From NCBI GenBank assembly GCA_023393095.1, contig JAEWMT010000108.1, positions 1 through 56,015 on the forward strand: a DNA stretch of 56,015 nucleotides. The letters are read 5' to 3'. This document shows, piece after piece, positions 26,029 through 33,692 of the stretch. The DNA is from Bacillota bacterium (GTDB lineage: Bacteria; Bacillota; Clostridia; Lachnospirales; Lachnospiraceae). How positions within the stretch are numbered: position 1 is the stretch's first letter; every line of letters starts with the position of its first letter. The position numbers were made by a program, and so were the translations under genes. The notes beneath the pieces are model-generated. The model saw nothing but the letters and a program-made list of their open reading frames with translations, was not told the DNA's origin and did not search any database.

Positions 26029-26072
26029 TGACATATGTCAATTATTATACTCCATTACTGACATATGTCAAT
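26029..26072 (-). promoter_or_regulatory. DUF134 promoter with two phased palindromes
   Basis: TGACATATGTCA occurs twice (26029-26040 and 26059-26070), 30 bp apart, about three helical turns. Minus-strand TTGACA (26066-26071), 16 bp, TATAAT (26044-26049). One palindrome covers the -35 box, the other the region downstream of the start point: a repression-loop-like layout. Confidence 0.85.
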
Positions 26073-26122
26073 AACATGTATTCATATCACCATTTCGGGT
26101 CGTTCAGTATAATATCATTGAA

Positions 26123-26164
26123 TGTGATTGAGTTACAGATCATGCCGTTTAATAATGATATAAT
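26123..26164 (+). promoter_or_regulatory. Crp/Fnr-type activator site and promoter (copy 2)
   Basis: TGTGATTGAGTTACAGA begins at 26123, differing at two defined positions from the motif at 23546 and 29975. It lies 21 nt before TATAAT (26159-26164), with no -35 consensus. It would drive the ferredoxin remnant and rhodanese lipoprotein. Confidence 0.65.
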
Positions 26165-26204
26165 GAGTTAAAAAATTACCCATACACGAAAGGATGATAT
26201 CATT

Positions 26205-26267
26205 GTGAATACAAAAACATTAGTAGTAATCAAAGAAAACTGTCCGCAAAGAAAGCATTGGTATTAG
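26205..26267 (+). pseudogene. N-terminal remnant of a 4Fe-4S ferredoxin
   Basis: AAAGGATG and GTG 26205 open a 20-codon frame reading MNTKTLVVIKENCPQRKHWY. VVIKENCPQ is the opening of a clostridial family of small 4Fe-4S proteins, normally continuing NHPCP and further Cys clusters; here it stops at once. Promoter, RBS and first 15 residues survive. Confidence 0.6.
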
Positions 26268-26321
26268 CCTGATATTTAATGTAATAATGCAATAATACTC
26301 AAAAGGAAGGAGTTTTCTATA

Positions 26322-26723
26322 ATGAAAGATAGACGATTATGGATATTGTTTCTAATTCTCATAATTACCACATTAAGCGGATGCAGCTCAAAACATGATA
26401 ATTCAGCTCCTGGTTATTCTAAAATAACCGCAAAGGAAGCAAAAGATATGATGGACAAGGACAGTGCTATTACTATTTTAGACGTCCGAACCGAAGAAGA
26501 ATTTAACACCGGACATATTGATGGCGCAATACTCATTCCTGATACCGACATTTTGGAAAAGGCTGAGGAAACATTGCCAGATAAGTCTGCTACTATCTTG
26601 GTATATTGCCGCAGTGGTCGCAGAAGTGCCCTCGCAGTCGCGGATCTGGTATCCCTCGGATACACCAATGTATATGATTTTGGTGGTATTATTGACTGGA
26701 AATATGATATCTTTACTGATTAA
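26322..26723 (+). CDS. Rhodanese-domain lipoprotein
   Basis: 133 aa. Lipoprotein signal (basic start, hydrophobic LWILFLILIITTL, lipobox LSGC with Cys21), then one rhodanese domain with ILDVRTEEEFNTGHIDGA and the active loop CRSGRRS. Extracellular membrane-anchored sulfurtransferase or persulfide carrier. RBS AAGGAAGGAG. Its transcript probably starts at the Crp/Fnr-like promoter at 26123-26164 and carries the ferredoxin remnant first. Confidence 0.9.
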   Translation: MKDRRLWILFLILIITTLSGCSSKHDNSAPGYSKITAKEAKDMMDKDSAITILDVRTEEEFNTGHIDGAILIPDTDILEKAEETLPDKSATILVYCRSGRRSALAVADLVSLGYTNVYDFGGIIDWKYDIFTD

Positions 26724-26738
26724 AATTCTATGTAAAAT

Positions 26739-26772
26739 AAAGTAATACCAAATTGGTATTGCTTTATTTTTT
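26739..26772 (+). terminator. Terminator of the rhodanese lipoprotein gene
   Basis: 12-bp stem with one G-T pair (26739-26750 with 26754-26765), 3-nt loop, then ATTTTTTG. Confidence 0.85.
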
Positions 26773-26978
26773 GTTATTGAGTCTAGAATTTGGTATAGTA
26801 AAGTTTTTACAAGTGTTCCTTACTTTTTATATATAGAGCATAAATTATTTCTTTCTATCATGTAAGCAGATTTCGTAACATTTACATAACAACCTTCACT
26901 TGAACTTTCTTTTAACATATTTAATATCCTTCAAAATTCATTTTAACTCTGCCTTTTTTGCTTCCTTCTTAATAGCTC

Positions 26979-27554
26979 TTATAAATTAGCCATCACAATA
27001 TAAAAATGCTCATTCAATTGTATCGTAGATATATCTTTAAATCCACAGTTTAGAAGTTCCTGTTTTACATCATTACTATCTAATCTGTGATTAATTGGCG
27101 GTCCCCAATCACTATCCCTCTTTATCCATTCAACAACAACAATTTTCCCTCCGTTAATAAGAATACGCTTGGTCTCATTAAGGAATTTAGTTCTATCGTC
27201 AATTTCATGTAAAACAGTACACATAAATGCATATGAAGCAGACTCATCCTCCAGTTTAAAATCATATTCATCTGTAATAACAGCTCGAATATTATTTAAA
27301 TAATTCTCTTCAATCTTCTTGTTAAGCACTTCAATCATTTCTTCTGAAACATCAAGTGCATAAACTACGCCTTTTGCACCCACTACTTCTGCCGCTGGAA
27401 TAGAAAAATAGCCAATTCCACAACCAATATCAGCGAATCTATCCTCTGCGTTTAATCCAATTTCGGTTAGGATTTTATTTACCGGTAACATTTCTCTTCG
27501 TTTTGGATTATCTAATTTACTTTTATTATTAACATCAAATTTATGAGTCATCAC
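26979..27554 (-). CDS. Class I SAM-dependent methyltransferase
   Basis: 191-aa Rossmann-fold methyltransferase (Methyltransf_11/25 type). Motif I is FADIGCGIGYFSIPA, motif II acidic end YALDVSEEM, and VLHEID occupies motif IV. AGGAGAT precedes adjacent GTG (27554) and ATG (27551) codons; either may start. The start overlaps the stop of a TlpA-like remnant, so it was probably the second gene of a redox operon. Substrate unknown. Confidence 0.88.
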   Translation of the reverse strand: MMTHKFDVNNKSKLDNPKRREMLPVNKILTEIGLNAEDRFADIGCGIGYFSIPAAEVVGAKGVVYALDVSEEMIEVLNKKIEENYLNNIRAVITDEYDFKLEDESASYAFMCTVLHEIDDRTKFLNETKRILINGGKIVVVEWIKRDSDWGPPINHRLDSNDVKQELLNCGFKDISTIQLNEHFYIVMANL

Positions 27555-27748
27555 TGTGTATCTCCTTTAAATATCATCCAAGAGCGATATATCTCTTCTT
27601 TTCCCACATCATGATTATTAGGATACTCCTCACTAGATGGATTGGCAATCCCCAAAAATACTACTTCAACCTTGTTCAAGATATATTCATAATACAGTTC
27701 CTCAATATCTGGCAGTTTCTTGTTACATGGAGGATACCAGGTTGCCTT
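27551..27748 (-). pseudogene. Remnant of a TlpA/ResA-type thiol-disulfide protein
   Basis: A minus-strand frame reads KATWYPPCNKKLPDIEELYYEY and continues about 40 residues. It aligns by eye with the active-site segment of TlpA/ResA thioredoxin-fold proteins (ATWCPPC-K-LPxLEEL), with Tyr for the first Cys. There is no start codon and an in-frame stop lies just upstream. The frame ends on the methyltransferase start. Confidence 0.6.
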
Positions 27749-27795
27749 TTACTAATAAAACATTTTTACTTTATTCATCGCAATCTTAAGTTAAA

Positions 27796-27830
27796 AGAAG
27801 AGCAGGGTACATTTTTTGTACTCTGCTTCT
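27796..27830 (-). terminator. Terminator of the CoA-disulfide reductase operon
   Basis: Minus-strand stem AGAAGCAGAGTAC (27818-27830) with GTACCCTGCTCTTCT (27796-27810), then TTTTAACTT, just after the reductase stop. Confidence 0.7.
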
Positions 27831-27837
27831 CAAAACT

Positions 27838-29538
27838 TTATCTAAAATTGTATTCTGTTACAATGGTATTTCTTCCCTTTAGCTTGTCATTATAGTATTC
27901 ATAGAAAGAAACTCCCAGAAAGCTACCAGTAATATTAATAACGTTATGAAAGCCCATATTCTGAAGTGCCAAAGTTGCATTGTAACTGCGTTGACCGGTT
28001 CGGCAGTGTAAATATACCGGTTTGTCTTTTGGAATTTCTTCTATTCTTTCCCTTAGCTCGCTTAACGGAATATTGATTGCTCCTTTGATATGTCCTCTCT
28101 CGTATTCATAGATTTCCCTAACATCAATAATGATATTATTATTTTCAACAAGCTCTCTTACTTTATCTACATTCACTTGCTTAAAATCACCTTTTAAAAG
28201 GTTTGAACCTACATATCCAGCATAATTTACAATGTCCTTTGCGGTTGAAAATGGAGGTGCATAGCTCAATTCCAAATCTTTTAAATCTTTTACTGTTCCA
28301 TCAAACTTAATAGCCGTAGCAATGATATCAATCCGTTTTGTTACATCGCCTTTACCGATTGCCTGAGCTCCTAAAATTTTTCCTGATGGTACTTCAAACA
28401 AAAGTTTAAAATGCATTGGAGCCGCATCTGGCATAAGCCCTACTTTATCGGAAAGAATAATTCGGACAATATCATAATTTATTTTCATATTAAGAGCTTT
28501 AATTAAAGATTCATTCAATCCGGTAGATGCACCATTATATTCAAAAACTTTAATTGCAGACGAACCAATAAATCCTTTGTTCCAAGTACTTTTATGATTG
28601 ATATGATCTGCAACAGATCTTGCCTGCTTTAATGCCGGACCTGCTAGAGATAATTTTGTCATGGTTTGGGTTAATGCATGATATACTTCGATTGCATCAC
28701 CGACAGCATAGATATCCGGATCACTCGTAAGATAATTCTTATCTACTTTAATTGCTCCTGTTTCTCCGATTTCAAGACCAGCTTCTTTTGCAAGATATGT
28801 TTCAGGTGATACACCGATTGCCATTACAACAGCACTGGCATTTACCGTTTTCCCAGAAGCTAAGACAACTTTATCTTGTTCAAATCTCTCTACTTTATCT
28901 CCTACGATTAAATTCACCTTATGATCAATCAACACTTTATGAAATATTTGAACCATATCATAATCAAATGGTCTGAGTATCTGATTAGTTGCTTCTATCA
29001 GTGTTACATTGTATCCGACTTCATTTAAGTTCTCGGCAACTTCAACGCCAACATATCCACCGCCGATAACCGTTATGTCCTTGGTATACATTTGCTTTAC
29101 AAATTGATTCAGTTCATCAATGTCAGCCACATTTCTCACTGTGAATACATTTACATTTTCAATACCCGGAAGCTTTGGTACAATTGGAGACGCTCCTGGT
29201 GATAAGATCAATTTATCATAATTTTCCGTATACTCTTCATCTGAATCTATTCTCTTAACTTTTACAGTTTTGTTTTGTCTATCAATTGAAGTTACTTCAC
29301 TATTTACTCGTGCATCTATATTATATTGTTTTAAAAACAGCTCTGGATTCATTAAAACCAAATCATCTGCAGCCTCAACAATTCCACTTAAATGGTAAGG
29401 GAGCGAACAGTTAGAAAATGAAACATGAGGTCCTCTTTCAAACATAATAATCTGATCTTCTTCATTATTTCTTCTGAGTCTCGCTGCTGCAGATGCTCCA
29501 CCGGCAACTCCACCAATAATCAATATCTTTCGTCCCAT
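27838..29538 (-). CDS. CoA-disulfide/persulfide reductase with C-terminal rhodanese domain
   Basis: 566-aa flavoprotein of the CoADR-RHD class. FAD motif IIGGVAGGASAAARLRR (about 7-23), the single catalytic Cys44 in FSNCSLPYHL, NAD(P)H loop VIGGGYVGVEVAENL (near 160) and YAVGDAIE. A rhodanese domain follows from about 460 (IIIDVREIYEYERGHI; active loop LHCRTGQRS). Characterised relatives reduce CoA disulfide, CoA persulfide or polysulfide with NAD(P)H and detoxify or respire sulfane sulfur. Second gene after a single-domain rhodanese, same promoter. Confidence 0.93.
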   Translation of the reverse strand: MGRKILIIGGVAGGASAAARLRRNNEEDQIIMFERGPHVSFSNCSLPYHLSGIVEAADDLVLMNPELFLKQYNIDARVNSEVTSIDRQNKTVKVKRIDSDEEYTENYDKLILSPGASPIVPKLPGIENVNVFTVRNVADIDELNQFVKQMYTKDITVIGGGYVGVEVAENLNEVGYNVTLIEATNQILRPFDYDMVQIFHKVLIDHKVNLIVGDKVERFEQDKVVLASGKTVNASAVVMAIGVSPETYLAKEAGLEIGETGAIKVDKNYLTSDPDIYAVGDAIEVYHALTQTMTKLSLAGPALKQARSVADHINHKSTWNKGFIGSSAIKVFEYNGASTGLNESLIKALNMKINYDIVRIILSDKVGLMPDAAPMHFKLLFEVPSGKILGAQAIGKGDVTKRIDIIATAIKFDGTVKDLKDLELSYAPPFSTAKDIVNYAGYVGSNLLKGDFKQVNVDKVRELVENNNIIIDVREIYEYERGHIKGAINIPLSELRERIEEIPKDKPVYLHCRTGQRSYNATLALQNMGFHNVINITGSFLGVSFYEYYNDKLKGRNTIVTEYNFR

Positions 29539-29563
29539 GATATAAACCTCCTATGTTAAATAT

Positions 29564-29884
29564 TTATTTTTTCTTTGTTCCTGCATAGGAACCCATGCCG
29601 CCAGCAACATTAATCACATCAAAACCCTGTTTTGTAAGTGCTCTGCAGGCACCTCCACTTCTCCCTCCTGACTGGCACATGATATAGTATGTCTTATCCT
29701 TTGTTAAATATTTCTCTGGACTTGTTAACAAAGTACCCATCGGTATGTTTTTAGCAGTCTTTAAGCTTCCACTTTTATATTCATACGGTTCTCTTATATC
29801 GATTAGTTCCACCTTACCAATAAGGTTTTCCATATCATTTACATTAATAACTTTACTATCAGCTCTCTTTAGAAAATCTAACAT
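29564..29884 (-). CDS. Single-domain rhodanese
   Basis: 106-aa cytoplasmic sulfurtransferase: ELIDIREPYEYKSGSL, active loop CQSGGRSGGAC, end NVAGGMGSYAG. Likely passes persulfide sulfur to the reductase encoded 25 bp downstream. RBS AGGAAGAT before the ATG. First gene behind the activator-type promoter at 29949-29989. Confidence 0.92.
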   Translation of the reverse strand: MLDFLKRADSKVINVNDMENLIGKVELIDIREPYEYKSGSLKTAKNIPMGTLLTSPEKYLTKDKTYYIMCQSGGRSGGACRALTKQGFDVINVAGGMGSYAGTKKK

Positions 29885-29948
29885 TTTATCTTCCTCCTAG
29901 GTTATGAAATTATATTATTAAGTTGATTTTTATCTTACCTTTATCCTA

Positions 29949-29989
29949 ATTATATTGAAAATCATATTATTATCTGTGACCAAATCACA
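29949..29989 (-). promoter_or_regulatory. Crp/Fnr-type activator site and promoter (copy 3)
   Basis: Minus strand TGTGATTTGGTCACAGA starts at 29989, 20 nt before TATAAT (29954 down to 29949); the -35 position is ACAGAT. Compared with copy 1 only two central bases of 17 differ. Drives rhodanese and CoA-disulfide reductase. Confidence 0.8.
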
Positions 29990-30044
29990 TAAATTTATAC
30001 AACGCTAACAAAATATATACACCTCTATCTATACAAACAAATAA

Positions 30045-30077
30045 GGCTCACCTGTCCTTATAAATGACAAGTAGGCC
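30045..30077 (-). terminator. Probable terminator of the permease/thioredoxin-like operon
   Basis: Minus strand GGCCTACTTGTC pairs with GACAGGTGAGCC (one mismatch, some G-T pairs) and runs into TTATTTGTTT. It separates that operon from the rhodanese promoter. Confidence 0.6.
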
Positions 30078-30161
30078 CTTTTTGCTTATTTCTGAATATC
30101 CTGCTTTATCCGATTAGGTAATTCTGCTGTAGCAACAACATCAGATAACGATTAATAATAC

Positions 30162-30518
30162 CTATCTGATTTTTTCTAATAACTTTACTGCTTCTTCGAC
30201 CTTTAAAACTTTACCATAAGCTACAACTTTACCATCAACAACTAATGCCGGTGTAGTCATGACACCATATGCTGCAATTTGCGAAAAGTCTGTTACGTGC
30301 TCAATGGCAGTATCCATACCTAATTGCTCCAATGCAGTTTTTACATTTGCTTCCAGCTGATTGCATTTTGCACAACCAGAACCAAGAACTTTTACACTTT
30401 CTCCTTTTGTCATTGCTTCTGTTGCTTTTTCCATAGATTCTGCATCAATAGAGCCACAGCAACAACCAGAACTCTTTTCTTCCTCTTCTTTTTTCTTTCC
30501 TAAACCAAAGAATGCCAT
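30162..30518 (-). CDS. Thioredoxin-family redox-active disulfide protein
   Basis: 118 aa. A charged Lys/Glu stretch and a CCCG cluster (near residue 19) precede a small thioredoxin/glutaredoxin-like domain with CAKC in VLGSGCAKCNQLEANV and cis-Pro TTPALVVDG. This family (TM0996-like) is normally encoded next to YraQ/ArsP permeases, as here, 45 bp downstream. The extra N-terminal cysteines may bind metal or metalloid. Confidence 0.9.
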   Translation of the reverse strand: MAFFGLGKKKEEEEKSSGCCCGSIDAESMEKATEAMTKGESVKVLGSGCAKCNQLEANVKTALEQLGMDTAIEHVTDFSQIAAYGVMTTPALVVDGKVVAYGKVLKVEEAVKLLEKIR

Positions 30519-30563
30519 AGTAAATACTCCTTCCTTCTTTAATACTTAATAATATATTTATAC

Positions 30564-31568
30564 TCATATTAGTAAAAATCCAATCGCATTTAGTAAATAT
30601 CCAATAATCATAATACCTAATGTAACAATACCTATAAAGGTAAATAATAATTTAGGCTTTACTACTCTTTTTAACATTATCATAGAAGGTAAGCTTAATG
30701 CGGTAACACCCATCATAAAGGAAAGTATTGTTCCAACTCCTACCCCCTTCGACAGTAAAGCTTCTGCAATTGGAATTGTTCCAAAAATGTCAGCATACAT
30801 TGGAACACCTACAACCGTTGCAATTAATACAGATAACGGATTATCTTTACCTAATATATTTTGAATAATTTCTGTTGGAATCCAGTTATGAATGAGGGCA
30901 CCTATACCTACACCTATAAATATATATAGTATTACTTTCTTAACTGTCGCTTGAACCTGTTCTTTTGCATAAATCATTCTTTCCTTCTTTGACAATTCAG
31001 GTGCTTCAATATCAATAGTGGCACCTGTATTCGTAAAGCGCACCACCTGATTCTCCATACCAAGCTTATCAATGATCGTCCCCCCGATTACTGCAAGCAC
31101 AAGTCCAACTACTACATAGGTTAAAGCAATTTTTACTCCGAATACGCTCATCAATAGTACCAATGCACCCAAATCAACTAATGGGGATGAAATCAAAAAT
31201 GAAAAGGTTAAACCAACTGGCAATCCCGCATTTGTAAATCCAATAAATAATGGTATAGAAGAACAACTGCAAAATGGTGTTACTGTTCCTAGTAACGCAC
31301 TGAGTATATTAGCTTTTATACCATGGAATCTACCAAGTATTTGTTTTGTTCTTTCCGGTGGAAAGAAGCTTTGTATGTAAGAAATAATGAATATCAATAC
31401 AGATAACAATACTAATATTTTTATTGTATCATATAGAAAGAACTGAATACTTGCACCTAATCTTTCTTGGATATCAAGTCCTAAAGCAGACAATCCATCA
31501 CCAATTAACGTATTTAACCATTTCATTCCTAGTATCTGATTTTGAAAGAAATCCCATATCATTTTCAT
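30564..31568 (-). CDS. YraQ/ArsP-type permease (UPF0718/DUF318)
   Basis: 334-aa integral membrane protein with about 8-10 helices in two half repeats. The diagnostic TPFCSCSSIPLF lies near residue 97, with VGVPMYADIFGTIPIAEAL in the second half. ArsP members export trivalent organoarsenicals; other members are unassigned. GGAG lies 5 nt before the ATG, which overlaps the end of the GluRS-like remnant frame. Two ArsR-like palindromes 20-70 bp upstream suggest metalloid-responsive control. Confidence 0.9.
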   Translation of the reverse strand: MKMIWDFFQNQILGMKWLNTLIGDGLSALGLDIQERLGASIQFFLYDTIKILVLLSVLIFIISYIQSFFPPERTKQILGRFHGIKANILSALLGTVTPFCSCSSIPLFIGFTNAGLPVGLTFSFLISSPLVDLGALVLLMSVFGVKIALTYVVVGLVLAVIGGTIIDKLGMENQVVRFTNTGATIDIEAPELSKKERMIYAKEQVQATVKKVILYIFIGVGIGALIHNWIPTEIIQNILGKDNPLSVLIATVVGVPMYADIFGTIPIAEALLSKGVGVGTILSFMMGVTALSLPSMIMLKRVVKPKLLFTFIGIVTLGIMIIGYLLNAIGFLLI

Positions 31569-31864
31569 ATAAGCTCCATTCTCTTTAATATATCGATATA
31601 CATCGATTTATTAATAGTATATGCTTCATATCGATATGTGTCAATATGTGAATCGAATTTGCTGCGCTTATCATCACACTCGGTATGATAATCAACTATA
31701 GTGTTATACAAATTTCCCAAATGAATAAAACCAGTTGGACTTGGTCCAATACGAGTGACTTTAGCCTCATTATCTAATCTTCTTATCGGATATTATTTTT
31801 CAATATTATCTGGTGTTAATGTGACACTAGGAATTAACAAATCTTCTAATCGGTTATTAAACAT
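31565..31864 (-). pseudogene. gltX: Truncated glutamyl-tRNA synthetase gene
   Basis: From ATG 31864 the frame reads MFNNRLEDLLIPSVTLTPDN, meets an in-frame TAA at codon 24, then continues EAKVTRIGPSPTGFIHLGNL, the HIGH-motif region of class I GluRS, and DDKRSKF, which resembles a later EDTDDKR segment after a deletion. A T-box lies just upstream. The frame runs on to a TGA overlapping the permease ATG. Length is 100 codons against about 490-550 for a functional enzyme. Confidence 0.75.
31589..31638. promoter_or_regulatory. Paired ArsR/SmtB-like operators
   Basis: Two 12-bp perfect palindromes sharing ATATCGATAT: TATATCGATATA (31589-31600) and CATATCGATATG (31627-31638), 38 bp apart, directly upstream of the permease. 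Such cores are found at ArsR-family sites. No arsR gene is in the window. Confidence 0.65.
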
Positions 31865-31912
31865 ACAGTATCCTTTCTCATAAGACAACCTCCAAATTCT
31901 TTTAGTTACAAC

Positions 31913-32165
31913 AAAAAAACCTAAGTTAATTTATATCAACTTAGGGCGAACATTAGTCCGTGTTACCACCTAACTTCAAAGAATACTCTTTGCTCTCAAC
32001 CAGTACAGAAGTAATCAATACTGCTTTCCTTATTACGGCGGAAACTCCGATGTAACCTACTTAGTATTATGTGTTCAGTCCACAACTCAGAGGCCTCTTC
32101 AATATTGGTTACGTAAAGACTCTCAGCTTGAGGTAATCCTCTGTCTTCTCTCTGTAAACATAATT
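31913..32165 (-). promoter_or_regulatory. T-box leader, probably tRNA-Glu responsive
   Basis: Minus strand: the T-box core AGGTGGTAACACGG (31971 to 31958) followed by a terminator stem CCTAAGTT/AACTTAGG (31938-31945 with 31920-31927) and seven T residues. Upstream about 190 nt contain the expected Stem I region; a GAA triplet (32074-32076) could be the Specifier, matching the truncated GluRS downstream. The expression platform looks intact although the gene is broken. Confidence 0.8.
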
Positions 32166-32269
32166 CAAAATTTACTAATTCTCATCAACGCCTTTAATTA
32201 TTTTTCTCATATTATCATAACATTATTTTACAGTGAAGTATCATTTTAAATAGACCTGCCACTTATACA

Positions 32270-32590
32270 TGATAGGGTGTTCCGTCTGGAATTACTTTCC
32301 TCTTTTAATATAATATCAACAGCAAGCTGACCATAAGCCGTCTTGAGGGTATCTACAATGGAGAGCGTTTTTTCTAAATGCCAACGAAACAAATCATAAA
32401 AATCTATACCAGACTTCTCAAGTAGGTTAATAGCTTCTTCTCCTAAAGCCTTGTTTCTACGATATTTGCTGTTCTCTCAGTATGAAAATTGTGCATTCCC
32501 CCAATTGCTCCAATTACTCCGGGATCTCGGTGATGAAAAAGCGGTATCGCATTACTGGAAGGAGCTATGGACGACTGTTTAGGCTTGAAA
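32270..32590 (-). pseudogene. Frameshifted remnant of an unrecognised gene
   Basis: Two minus-strand frames read like one protein broken by a frameshift: first NAIPLFHHRDPGVIGAIGGM then HNFHTERTANIV, next YRRNKALGEEAINLLEKSGI then DFYDLFRWHLEKTLSIVDTL. Composition is plainly protein-like. No start follows from the adjacent Rrf2 gene and no RBS is seen. I do not recognise the family. Confidence 0.55.
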
Positions 32591-32601
32591 CTAATAAAAT
32601 T

Positions 32602-33054
32602 TCAGTTAAAAGACTTGAAAACTGTGGGCTCTATTTCGCATAAACGATTACATAACTGTTCCAACGTTATGGAAGACATCTTTTCCCTAACTGTATCCCC
32701 TATTTCTGCATAGGGCTCTGCCAAAATATCACCTATATTTCTACCAAACGGACATTTTTTTTCTGGATGAGCATGTATACCAATCAAGTCTTCAAGAGGT
32801 GTAGAATCCACCGTATTATAAATATCCAAAAGTGTAATATCTTTTGGGCTTCTTTTTAATCTCGCTCCTCCAAGTCCTCTGGTAACTTCGATAATATCAG
32901 CCTTTTTCAGATTACTTAATAATTTACGAATTTCCACAGGGTTATTTCCAACACTGGATGCCAGAAACTCACTTGTAATTTTATATGTGTCAGGCAAAAG
33001 TGCCAGCATCAGCAAAATATGAACTGCTGAAGAACATTTAATATTGATACGCAT
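32602..33054 (-). CDS. Rrf2-family transcriptional regulator
   Basis: 150-aa Rrf2 protein: winged helix with the typical opening (SSAVHILLMLALLPD), recognition region NNPVEIRKLLSNLKKADI and GLGGARLKRSPKDITLLDIY. It has one Cys in PEKKCPFG plus a C-terminal pair (CNRLC), not the three-Cys spacing of Fe-S sensors such as NsrR/IscR, so it may belong to the CymR/YwnA side. Divergent from the cupin gene, whose promoter carries paired sites. Confidence 0.9.
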   Translation of the reverse strand: MRINIKCSSAVHILLMLALLPDTYKITSEFLASSVGNNPVEIRKLLSNLKKADIIEVTRGLGGARLKRSPKDITLLDIYNTVDSTPLEDLIGIHAHPEKKCPFGRNIGDILAEPYAEIGDTVREKMSSITLEQLCNRLCEIEPTVFKSFN

Positions 33055-33101
33055 AGGTTCACCTCGTAGTTTAGTATATCATAGGTATTAATAGAATTCA
33101 A

Positions 33102-33159
33102 GATGTAGGTATTGACATTACATCTACAAGTGATATAATGTAGGTATTGAGATTACATC
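33102..33159 (+). promoter_or_regulatory. Cupin promoter with paired 23-bp operators
   Basis: TTGACA (33112-33117), 16 bp, TATAAT (33134-33139). Two nearly identical 23-bp sites (33102-33124 and 33137-33159), (G/A)ATGTAGGTATTGA(C/G) then ATTACATC, 35 bp apart, cover the -35 box and the start point. Likely bound by the adjacent Rrf2 protein. Confidence 0.8.
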
Positions 33160-33183
33160 AAAATATATAATGGAGGTATCCGG

Positions 33184-33579
33184 ATGGATAAGAATTACAG
33201 CATCATAGAACTCGGTACATTTAAAGAAGATTTAGCAAACAAGAAACGCATTATGGTCGGACAAGACTTAGGCCTTACAGGATCTGAAATTTCGTTCAAT
33301 CATACACCTGCAGGTGGTTTTACACCATTTGTTCACTCTCATAAGTTAAATGAAGAGGTATATATTATCTTAAGCGGAAATGGCATGTTCATGGTAGATG
33401 AAAATGAATTTCCTATTAAAGAAGGTAGCATCATACGTGTTGCTCCGGAAGGTGAAAGAGCCATAAAAGCTGTTACCGATATGGACCACATCTGTATCCA
33501 AGCACAAAAAGAAAGCTTAACACAGGCCACACGTGATGATGGTGTGATCACGGAAACTAAAGCTTCATGGATGAAGTAG
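33184..33579 (+). CDS. Cupin-domain protein
   Basis: 131-aa single cupin. Motif 1 is FVHSHKLNEEVYIILSGNG (two His and Glu for metal) and motif 2 FPIKEGSIIRVAPEGERAI; the usual His of motif 2 is not obvious. Divergent from and probably repressed by the Rrf2 regulator. GGAGG box before the ATG. The reaction is unknown; similar small cupins bind or sense reactive carbonyls, quinones or sugars. Confidence 0.88.
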   Translation: MDKNYSIIELGTFKEDLANKKRIMVGQDLGLTGSEISFNHTPAGGFTPFVHSHKLNEEVYIILSGNGMFMVDENEFPIKEGSIIRVAPEGERAIKAVTDMDHICIQAQKESLTQATRDDGVITETKASWMK

Positions 33580-33692
33580 TCCTATAAACACACTAAAAGA
33601 GAGCCCCTTTATCTTATATTGCCTTATCTTGAATCTCTAATTGTCTTTTGAGCCAGCATCTCTGACTTCGCTGTACATAGGCTTCGCCCTGC

